Origin: Soehngenia sp.
Lineage (GTDB): Bacteria > Bacillota > Clostridia > Tissierellales > Tissierellaceae
DNA length: 64,000 nt
NCBI GenBank assembly: GCA_024637045.1
Contig: JAGXFX010000009.1
Coordinates: forward strand, 1-64,000
Reading direction: 5' to 3'
Positions 58,105 to 64,000 of this stretch are shown piece after piece; within the stretch, counting starts at the first letter, position 1, and each line of letters starts with the position of its first letter. Made by a program: the position numbers and the translations under genes. A model generated the notes under the pieces. That model ran no database searches. It had not been told where the DNA came from and saw nothing but the letters and a program-made list of their open reading frames with translations.

Positions 58105-58596
58105 ATGTTCAGAGAAATGAGAAGAAAAAAGCAGCTACTGTCAACTGAAGATACAAGAGAAGTATTAAGTAGATGTACAAATGGTGTGTTAGCATGCCAT
58201 GGTGATGAGGATTATCCTTACGCTGTACCTGTGAGCTATGTATACTATAATGATAAGATATATTATCACTCAGCCAAGTCAGGTCATAAGCTAGATGCCA
58301 TACTTAGAAATCCCAAGGTTTCCTTTGCAATAATCGATGAGGATACAATCGTCAGTGCAGAGTACACATCATACTTCAGAAGTGTTATTGCCTTTGGCAA
58401 GGCAAGAATTGTAGAGGGCGATGAGTGGTTTGGAGCTTTCAAGGCTTTGGTCCAGAAGTATTCTGGTGATCAGCCGGAGGATGCTAAGATCAAGGAGATT
58501 GAAGGGTGCAAGTCATCACACATAATTGCTATTGATGTTGAGCATATTACGGGTAAGGAAGCAATTGAGTATGTAAGGGCAAAGAATAATAAATAG
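58105..58596 (+). CDS. NimA-like flavin split-barrel protein
   Basis: A 163-residue pyridoxamine 5'-phosphate oxidase-like protein of the group that includes 5-nitroimidazole resistance proteins: MRRKKQLLSTEDTREVLSR, DYPYAVPVSYVYYNDKIYYHSAKSGHKLDAI and KVSFAIIDEDTIV match the usual order, and YTSYFRSVIAFGKARIVE holds the central strands. These proteins bind FMN or haem and some reduce nitro-drugs, but most members have unknown substrates, so resistance should not be assumed. GGGAGGAATGCC precedes the ATG. It is a different branch from the split-barrel protein near 2 kb. Confidence 0.85.
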   Translation: MFREMRRKKQLLSTEDTREVLSRCTNGVLACHGDEDYPYAVPVSYVYYNDKIYYHSAKSGHKLDAILRNPKVSFAIIDEDTIVSAEYTSYFRSVIAFGKARIVEGDEWFGAFKALVQKYSGDQPEDAKIKEIEGCKSSHIIAIDVEHITGKEAIEYVRAKNNK

Positions 58597-58628
58597 AAAA
58601 TAGCTATTAAATATTTATGAGAATCAAA

Positions 58629-58658
58629 TTGACAATACCCTATTAAATAGGGTATAAT
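58629..58658 (+). promoter_or_regulatory. Sigma-A promoter with internal palindromic operator
   Basis: TTGACA and TATAAT are 18 bp apart, and TACCCTATTAAATAGGGTA occupies the spacer as a near-perfect palindrome overlapping the -10 box. This suits autorepression by the HTH antitoxin encoded downstream. Confidence 0.75.
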
Positions 58659-58683
58659 AAGAACACAAATAAAACGCTAAGGA

Positions 58684-58791
58684 GACAGTTTTGATAAGAA
58701 AATTGACTTGTCAAATGATGAGAAGAATGAAATTAGAAAACTAATTGAGAATTTGAAGAAGTCAGCTCATGAGAGGAGGTCTAGGAAATGA
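58684..58791 (+). pseudogene. C-terminal remnant of a RelE/HigB-like toxin gene
   Basis: In one frame after the AAGGAG site the DNA reads DKKIDLSNDEKNEIRKLIEN, then LKKSAHERRSRK and a stop that overlaps the antitoxin start (ATGA). The tail resembles the end of HigB-type RelE/ParE toxins (..NLSDxExxxIRKLVExLK). There is no in-frame ATG, and the N-terminus and core are missing, so an internal deletion has left promoter, ribosome site and the last ~35 codons. Confidence 0.65.
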
Positions 58792-59096
58792 ACTATAATA
58801 GTATAATTAAAGGCCTGGATGAAGCTGTAAAAATAAGCAAAGGTGAATTATCAGGTAGGAAGCAGAAGGTAACAATAAGACCGGTTAAGGTAATATCAAA
58901 AAATGAAATTAAAACTTTAAGAGACAACCTTAGTCTGACACAATCAGCTATGGCTGAAATTATAGGTGTTTCAAAAAAAACTATAGAAGCATGGGAAAAG
59001 GGTACAAATAAGCCAAATGGTCCAGCTTTGAGATTTATGGGGATGTTAAAAGAGGATCCTGAACTTCTTGAAAAGTATAATATTGTTGGTTACTAA
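58788..59096 (+). CDS. HigA/NadS-like HTH antitoxin
   Basis: A 102-residue transcriptional regulator with a Cro/CI helix-turn-helix at residues ~45-100: IKTLRDNLSLTQSAMAEIIGVSKKTIEAWEKGTNKPNGPA. The N-terminal ~40 residues are the typical extension of HigA-type antitoxins. GAGAGGAGG precedes the ATG. Its start overlaps the toxin remnant by 4 bp (ATGA), the normal arrangement of toxin-first type II systems. Without the toxin it may persist as a plain repressor of its own palindromic promoter. Confidence 0.88.
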   Translation: MNYNSIIKGLDEAVKISKGELSGRKQKVTIRPVKVISKNEIKTLRDNLSLTQSAMAEIIGVSKKTIEAWEKGTNKPNGPALRFMGMLKEDPELLEKYNIVGY

Positions 59097-59104
59097 ATAA
59101 GTAC

Positions 59105-59133
59105 AAAAAAAGCGGAGATATCCGCTTTTTTTG
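59105..59133 (+). terminator. Terminator of the HTH gene
   Basis: AAAAAAAGCGGA pairs with TCCGCTTTTTTT around GATA; it works in either direction. Confidence 0.88.
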
Positions 59134-59190
59134 TTTGCCCAAAACACCAATTTCAGCATATGTTTTAGTCCTATATGATGGCATATCTCC

Positions 59191-59370
59191 TTGTCACCGG
59201 AAACAGCTGTTTTGGATATATTTGAGGAGGATATTAAAAAGTCGGGCTATGAGAGAACCAAGATGACAATGAAGATTAAATGGAAGGAAAAGGTTGATTT
59301 TGAGCTAATCGACAAGATGATAGAATACAATATTGAAGATAAGAAAGAGATGACCAAGTTTTGGAGATAA
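59191..59370 (+). pseudogene. C-terminal fragment of a DUF1801-like gene
   Basis: A 59-codon frame (ETAVLDIFEEDIKKSGYERT, then IKWKEKVDFELIDKMIEYNIEDKKEMTKFWR) matches the end of DUF1801/YdhG-like proteins, which close with ..FNIxDKxxxTTFWR. The 5' two-thirds and any ribosome site are missing. It is too short for the ORF track. Confidence 0.6.
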
Positions 59371-59393
59371 GCGGACAATTTGTCCGCTTTAGT
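59370..59393 (+). terminator. Hairpin after the DUF1801 fragment
   Basis: AAGCGGACA pairs with TGTCCGCTT, starting at the stop codon of the fragment. Confidence 0.65.
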
Positions 59394-59510
59394 CATGCTA
59401 AGACATATGTAATTAACTCCATAGTGTTGTTAACTGCATCTATTCGGGTATTAAGGATAGTAGGGATAAAAACAAGAACTGTTTATGATAGAAGGGTATA
59501 GGTGAGCTTA

Positions 59511-60980
59511 ATGAAAAAGCTAATAGTTGTTCTAGCAGGGTTGATTTTAATAGTATGGGGGATGTTCTTTTTTATGAACAGGCAGCCTCAAACTCCAGAG
59601 CCTGTTGATCAAATACCAATAGATGAGCCTGACACAGGTGAGATTGAAGCACCGGTTGTTGCTGATGATTCAACACTTCCAATCCCACCACTTCTGGAAG
59701 ATACAGATCCCTCGCCTGATAGGGCTGAATTCCGGATTATTGCGCAAAATGGCATCAAGGAATTTGTCCCTGGAGTTCAAACAGATACCATGGGATACAA
59801 TGGCAATTACCTTGGTCCTGTAATCAGAACTAGAAGGGGAGAAGATGTAGCTATAAATATTGAGAACAGAATAAATGGTGAGATGACAACAATACATTGG
59901 CATGGACTTGAAGTTGGTGGCGAAGATGATGGAGGGCCACATTCAGGCATTCAGCCTGGAGAAACCTGGACTCCGGAGTTTACAATCGACCAGCCGGCTG
60001 CTACCCTTTGGTACCATCCTCATCCAGAATACAATACGGGAAGACAGGTATACAAAGGTTTGGCAGGTTTGTTCATTGTTGATGATGAAGTGTCGGATTC
60101 ACTTGACATACCGAAAGATTATGGTGTGAACGATATTCCACTTGTAATACAGGATAAGAGATTCCGTGAAGATGGAAGCTTTGAATATATTCTGTCAGGG
60201 CCTGATATTATATTTGGTCTTCAGGGGAATGCAATTATAGTAAACGGTGAAATTGAACCATATCTAAACGTTGAAAAAGGACTTATGAGATTTAGGATAC
60301 TCAATGGTTCCAATGCGAGTATCTTTGAGCTTAGGCTGGATAATAACCAGAGTTTTCATCAGATAGCATCAGACGGAGGATTTTTGGAAGAGCCAGTTGA
60401 AATGAACAGACTCCTACTTGGTCCTTCTGAAAGAGCTGAGATTCTAATAGACTTCTCTGACTACGAAGACGGAGAAAGAGTTAGACTTGCCAACCAGGAC
60501 TGGAACTTTATGGAGTTTGTGGTTGATGGCGATAGAGAAAATGATTTATCTGTACCCGTTAGCCTTGCTGAGATAGATAGGATCAATCCGCAGGATGCAT
60601 CAAGAATCAGGGAGTTTGTATTCCTAGGGATGGGACCAAGTGTGAATATAAATGGAAAACAGTTTGATATAGACAGGATTGATGAAGTCGTAAGTCTTGG
60701 CGATACTGAAATTTGGGAGGTATCCAACCAGACCGGAATGGGTATGATGGGAGGAACTATACATCCCTTCCATGCCCATGGAACACAGTTTCAGATTCTT
60801 GACCGGGATGGAAATCCGCCACCAGCCAATGAAACTGGCTGGAAGGACTCATTTATTGTATATCCAGGAGAGACCGTAAGAGCTATTGCCACATTCAAAA
60901 AACCAGGAGTATTTATGTACCATTGCCATATACTTGAGCATGAGGATGCTGGCATGATGGGTCAGTTTCTGGTTGAATAA
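59511..60980 (+). CDS. Multicopper oxidase
   Basis: A 489-residue three-cupredoxin oxidase exported through an N-terminal membrane anchor (residues ~3-22, IVVLAGLILIVWGMFFFM), followed by an acidic Pro-rich linker to ~70. The four copper-binding blocks are present: TTIHWHGLE (129-131), LWYHPHPEY, HPFHAHGTQFQIL and MYHCHILEHEDAGMMGQF; the final Met is the axial ligand of type 1 copper. The layout is closest to CotA/CueO/SpoA-like enzymes. It probably oxidises Cu(I) or Mn(II)/phenols outside the cell. The ATG at 59511 with AGGTGAG upstream is preferred to the track's GTG. The copper ATPase gene follows 28 bp on, so the pair is a copper-resistance unit. Confidence 0.93.
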   Translation: MKKLIVVLAGLILIVWGMFFFMNRQPQTPEPVDQIPIDEPDTGEIEAPVVADDSTLPIPPLLEDTDPSPDRAEFRIIAQNGIKEFVPGVQTDTMGYNGNYLGPVIRTRRGEDVAINIENRINGEMTTIHWHGLEVGGEDDGGPHSGIQPGETWTPEFTIDQPAATLWYHPHPEYNTGRQVYKGLAGLFIVDDEVSDSLDIPKDYGVNDIPLVIQDKRFREDGSFEYILSGPDIIFGLQGNAIIVNGEIEPYLNVEKGLMRFRILNGSNASIFELRLDNNQSFHQIASDGGFLEEPVEMNRLLLGPSERAEILIDFSDYEDGERVRLANQDWNFMEFVVDGDRENDLSVPVSLAEIDRINPQDASRIREFVFLGMGPSVNINGKQFDIDRIDEVVSLGDTEIWEVSNQTGMGMMGGTIHPFHAHGTQFQILDRDGNPPPANETGWKDSFIVYPGETVRAIATFKKPGVFMYHCHILEHEDAGMMGQFLVE

Positions 60981-61008
60981 TGAAAGACATTAATAAGGAG
61001 TGATTTTG

Positions 61009-63093
61009 ATGAACAAGGAAGATAAGAATATGAATGAACAAGATGAACACCAAGAACACAAGAATCATGATGAACACAATAATCATGATGAACACAAGGA
61101 TCATGACGAACACAAAGATCATGATGAACACGAGGATCATGGCAATCACGGAGATCATGGAGATATGGTAAAGGATTTTAAGAGACGTTTCTTCATCTCT
61201 TTAATCATAACCCTTCCAATTATTGTATTGTCTCCAATGATTCAGGGCTTTCTTGGAATTGAGTGGGGATTTGCCGGTGACATTTATGTCCTCTTTGGAT
61301 TATCCACTATTGTATTCTTCTACGGTGGTTGGCCATTTATAACAGGAGCAAAGGATGAGCTAAAGGACAAAAGTCCTGGAATGATGACCCTGATAGCCCT
61401 AGCAATTACCATTGCATATGGATACAGCAGTTTGGTTGTATTTGGCTGGGATGGTAATCAGTTGTTCTGGGAGCTTGCAACACTGGTTGACATTATGCTT
61501 CTTGGTCACTGGATTGAGATGAAATCAGTAATGGGTGCATCAAATGCATTGGAGGAACTTGTAAAGCTGATGCCAAATGAGGCACATAGACTCGACGGAG
61601 ATGGGAATGTTGAGGATGTACCACTTTCTGAACTGAAAAGCGAGGACAGAGTTCTTGTAAAACCCGGTGAAAAGATACCTGTTGACGGTATTATTGTTGA
61701 TGGAGAGTCTGCAGTTGATGAGTCAATGCTTACAGGGGAATCTGTTCCCGTTGAGAAGAAAGAGGATGACGAAGTAATCGGTGGTTCTGTCAACAAGGAA
61801 GGATCTTTAACAGTTGAGGTTAAGAAGACAGGAAAGGATTCTTACCTTTCACAGGTTATTACAATGGTTAAAGAGGCACAGGAATCAAAATCAAAGACAC
61901 AGGATATTACAAATCGTGCTGCCAAGTGGCTGTTTTATTTGGCCTTATCTGCAGGATTCATAACACTGTTTGTATGGCTGTCACTTGGATATGAGTTTGA
62001 TATGGCGCTTGAGAGAATGGTAACTGTTATGGTCATTACTTGTCCCCATGCTTTGGGGCTTGCATCACCTCTTGTTGTTGCTGTATCAACAACACTTTCA
62101 GCAAAGCAAGGTCTTCTTATCAGGAACCGGGCCAACTTTGAAGGCGCAAGAAATCTTGATGCAGTTGTATTTGACAAGACGGGGACTCTTACAAAAGGTG
62201 AATTTGGCGTAACCGATATTGTACCATCTGAAGGATATGAAGAGGATAATGTATTAAGAATAGCAGCAAGCTTAGAGCAAAACTCTGAGCATCCAATAGC
62301 AACAGGGATTGTTAATGAGGCCAAGGAAAGGGAAATCGATCTTGGAGAGATTCAGGAATTCCAGTCACTAACTGGAAAGGGGATCGAAGGTAAGGTTGAT
62401 GGAGAGAAAATTAATGTAGTAAGCATTGGATATGTACAAGACAAGGAACTTTCATATGACGAAGAACATTTTAACAAGATGAGTGAAGAAGGAAAGACGG
62501 TTGTATTCGTACTTCTTGAAGATGAGTTAATCGGTATGATCGGGGTTGCTGATATGGTGAGGGAGACTGCCAAGGAAGCCATTGCAACCTTGAAGGAAAT
62601 GGGAATACACTCAATTATGCTTACAGGTGACAATCAGAAGGTTGCAGACTGGGTTGCCGACCAACTTGGCTTGGATGAAGTTTATGCTGGAGTACTTCCT
62701 GATGATAAGGCAAATCAGATCAAGAAAATCATGGATAAGGGTTGGAAGGTTGCCATGACAGGAGATGGTGTTAACGATGCCCCTGCTCTTGCAACAGCTG
62801 ATCTTGGTATCGCAATTGGTGCAGGAACCGATGTTGCAATGGAAACTGCTGATGTGGTTCTTGTAAAGAGCAATCCAAATGATGTTGTAGCATTGATAGA
62901 CCTATCAAGAAAGACCTACAGAAAGATGATCCAGAATCTGTGGTGGGCTACTGGATACAATATTATTGCAATACCACTTGCTGCAGGAGTTCTCGCTCCA
63001 TGGGGAATAGTTCTTAGTCCTGCTGTTGGTGCAATATTAATGAGTATGAGTACTGTAATTGTTGCAATAAATGCAAAGATGTTAAAGGCATAA
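61009..63093 (+). CDS. copB: Copper-exporting P-type ATPase, CopB (CPH) type
   Basis: A 694-residue P1B-ATPase. The first ~52 residues are a His/Asp/Glu-rich tail ([20 protein letters not shown]) in place of CxxC metal domains. The translocation motif is [15 protein letters not shown], the CPH variant of P1B-3 (CopB) ATPases rather than the CPC of Cop[18 protein letters not shown] ([10 protein letters not shown]) and [12 protein letters not shown] give a full catalytic set, and eight transmembrane helices are expected. CopB-type pumps export Cu(II)/Cu(I) or Ag. The track start (GTG) overlaps the AAGGAG site; the ATG at 61009 lies eight bases after it. No CopY/CsoR regulator is encoded nearby. 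Confidence 0.95.
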   Translation: MNKEDKNMNEQDEHQEHKNHDEHNNHDEHKDHDEHKDHDEHEDHGNHGDHGDMVKDFKRRFFISLIITLPIIVLSPMIQGFLGIEWGFAGDIYVLFGLSTIVFFYGGWPFITGAKDELKDKSPGMMTLIALAITIAYGYSSLVVFGWDGNQLFWELATLVDIMLLGHWIEMKSVMGASNALEELVKLMPNEAHRLDGDGNVEDVPLSELKSEDRVLVKPGEKIPVDGIIVDGESAVDESMLTGESVPVEKKEDDEVIGGSVNKEGSLTVEVKKTGKDSYLSQVITMVKEAQESKSKTQDITNRAAKWLFYLALSAGFITLFVWLSLGYEFDMALERMVTVMVITCPHALGLASPLVVAVSTTLSAKQGLLIRNRANFEGARNLDAVVFDKTGTLTKGEFGVTDIVPSEGYEEDNVLRIAASLEQNSEHPIATGIVNEAKEREIDLGEIQEFQSLTGKGIEGKVDGEKINVVSIGYVQDKELSYDEEHFNKMSEEGKTVVFVLLEDELIGMIGVADMVRETAKEAIATLKEMGIHSIMLTGDNQKVADWVADQLGLDEVYAGVLPDDKANQIKKIMDKGWKVAMTGDGVNDAPALATADLGIAIGAGTDVAMETADVVLVKSNPNDVVALIDLSRKTYRKMIQNLWWATGYNIIAIPLAAGVLAPWGIVLSPAVGAILMSMSTVIVAINAKMLKA

Positions 63094-63099
63094 ATGTTA

Positions 63100-63155
63100 G
63101 AAAACCCAATACAATGGAGCTGAAAATGTTTAAGCTCCTGATGTACTGGGTTTTC
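63100..63155. terminator. Bidirectional terminator between copB and thiE
   Basis: GAAAACCCA(GTAC)-GGAGC and GCTCC-(GTAC)TGGGTTTTC form a long stem with a small internal mismatch. T runs flank it on both strands, as fits the convergent gene ends. Confidence 0.8.
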
Positions 63156-63160
63156 TTCAT

Positions 63161-63757
63161 TTACATATTTCTTATTTTCTCAATCAATCTTTCAGGATTT
63201 GTATTGTTCATTAGTCCCTCGGACAGACATACACCTTCAATACCAGTGTTTTTTAGCTTTTCTACATTTTCTGCGTTTATCCCACCTATGGCAAAGACTG
63301 GGAGAGTGGTGATTGATATAATTCTGCTTAAATCTGTCAGGGTTATTGACTGTGCATCTTTTTTGGTATTTGTCTGAAAAACTGCTCCTGATCCAAAGTA
63401 GTTCGCTCCGAAGTTTTCTTTTTCCTTAACTATTTCAATGGTTTTTACAGAAACACCAATTATTTTATCTGGTCCGAGAATTTTTCTTGCTGCCTCCAAC
63501 GGAAGATCATCATTGCCAAGGTGTACTCCATCAGCATCAATGGCAAGACAAATATCCACCCTGTTGTTGATTATTAAGGGTGTCTTGTATTTGTCGCACA
63601 GGATTTTAAGTTTCTTAGAGATTTCATAGATTACAGCTGTTGTATTAAGCTTGTCCCTGTACTGGATATAGTCTACGCCTGCTTTAAGAATTCGCTCTGT
63701 TTTCCCAAACCATGCTTTTTCATCTCTCATATCACTTGTGATCAGATAGATTTTCAT
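63161..63757 (-). CDS. thiE: Thiamine-phosphate synthase
   Basis: Joins HMP-PP and thiazole phosphate to thiamine phosphate. The TIM-barrel protein of 198 residues has IQYRDK (the usual QxRxK), LIINNRVDICLAIDADGVHLGNDDLP, IIGVSVKT, YFGSGAVFQTNTKKD, and VFAIGGINAENV. The C-terminal segment GVCLSEGLMN departs from the usual GVAVVSAI, so the phosphate-binding edge is slightly unusual, though other residues look normal. Its start lies inside thiM (26-bp overlap), so the two are coupled in one thiamine-salvage operon. Confidence 0.93.
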   Translation of the reverse strand: MKIYLITSDMRDEKAWFGKTERILKAGVDYIQYRDKLNTTAVIYEISKKLKILCDKYKTPLIINNRVDICLAIDADGVHLGNDDLPLEAARKILGPDKIIGVSVKTIEIVKEKENFGANYFGSGAVFQTNTKKDAQSITLTDLSRIISITTLPVFAIGGINAENVEKLKNTGIEGVCLSEGLMNNTNPERLIEKIRNM

Positions 63758-64000
63758 TTGAAAGAACCTCCAATTCGTTTAATAATGTTTCCTGAATCTT
63801 TCCGTAGGGGAAATCTGAATGGATTTTTTCTGCAGCTCTCGCCATCATAAGAGAGGCGTGGATGCAAGCCTGATATGGGTCCAAACCTTTTATGATAAGG
63901 CAGCCTATCAAGGTTCCCAGTATGCATCCAGTGCCTGGAAGCTTATGAATTTTGCTCTTCGGCATTTGGATGTTTTCTTCCCTGTTTCCATTTGTGAGAT
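63732..64000 (-). CDS. thiM: Hydroxyethylthiazole kinase, C-terminal part (cut by window)
   Basis: The C-terminal ~89 codons of ThiM, the enzyme that phosphorylates hydroxyethylthiazole for thiamine salvage. The frame continues beyond the track's ATG to the window edge: LTNGNREENIQMPKSKIHKL, then PGTGCILGTLIG, which is the ATP-binding/catalytic TGTGC region of the ribokinase-like fold (here PGTGC). The N-terminal two-thirds and the promoter lie to the right of the window, so a TPP riboswitch cannot be assessed. It reads into thiE with a 26-bp overlap. Confidence 0.88.
   Translation of the reverse strand, partial: LTNGNREENIQMPKSKIHKLPGTGCILGTLIGCLIIKGLDPYQACIHASLMMARAAEKIHSDFPYGKIQETLLNELEVLSNENLSDHK

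Noticed and set aside
58105-58596. Nitroimidazole resistance gene
   Set aside because: Only general NimA-family resemblance is visible; most members of the family have no shown resistance role.
60913-61158. Hydrophobic minus-strand ORF ([12 protein letters not shown] repeats)
   Set aside because: It is the antisense of the His/Asp-rich tail of CopB, where repeated GAT/CAT codons read as Ile/Met/Val.

Overview
The window reads as chromosomal DNA of a low-GC, anaerobic Gram-positive bacterium, most likely a member of the Clostridia (Bacillota). The reasons are AT-rich codon use, strong AGGAGG ribosome binding sites with frequent TTG/GTG starts, an oxygen-sensitive [FeFe] hydrogenase, lipobox-type lipoproteins and the general gene mix. 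No rRNA or tRNA gene and no CRISPR array was seen. The species cannot be named from the sequence alone.

Layout. (1) 0.4-8.9 kb, mostly minus strand: an M20/YgeY-like hydrolase, a plus-strand flavin split-barrel protein, then a likely operon read leftwards. It encodes a NuoF-Cterm/GltD-type flavoprotein, a monomeric [FeFe] hydrogenase, and an NMT1/tauT-class ABC importer (lipoprotein, permease, ATPase). (2) 9.1-14.3 kb, plus strand: purC-purF, then purB-purA, giving SAICAR, phosphoribosylamine and AMP-branch steps. (3) 14.5-39.2 kb, plus strand: a long Wzx/Wzy-type surface polysaccharide locus. It opens with an HTH regulator and an initiating sugar-phosphate transferase and continues with fnlABC-type UDP-L-FucNAc genes plus a WbuB-like transferase, other glycosyltransferases, a polymerase and a flippase. 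It also holds a complete-looking CDP-3,6-dideoxyhexose (paratose/tyvelose) pathway, manC, a phosphohexomutase, a UDP-glucose dehydrogenase and galU. The glycan probably contains L-FucNAc, tyvelose or paratose, mannose and possibly glucuronate.

(4) 37.5-59.4 kb: an accessory belt of small independent modules and decayed genes. It includes a phage HNH endonuclease with a cos-like site, an M28 lipoprotein peptidase, a fragment of a second galU, GNAT and flavin reductase genes, a YjdF-like membrane protein and its decayed copy, a membrane-anchored nuclease with a lamin-tail-like domain, a NERD-HRDC protein and a coiled-coil membrane protein. Next come three neighbouring nucleotidyltransferase toxin-antitoxin-type loci (one with its toxin destroyed), a helical-repeat/HD-GYP pair sharing an N-terminal domain, a tiny secreted cysteine peptide missed by most gene criteria, a Fic protein with a palindromic operator, a repeat coiled-coil protein and an orphan HTH antitoxin whose toxin is reduced to a C-terminal stub. 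(5) 59.5-63.1 kb: a multicopper oxidase and a CopB-type (CPH) copper ATPase, a copper defence pair. (6) Right edge, minus strand: thiM (cut by the window) and thiE.

Intergenic regions on the left side are filled with several dispersed, low-complexity repeat families, some of which now encode the C-termini of the ABC permease and ATPase. In the accessory belt another repeat (AACCACCGGGGACGGTTC-T5) recurs at module borders, and at least three genes have a decayed second copy or paralogue nearby. All functional assignments are from reading translated motifs; no database search was run.
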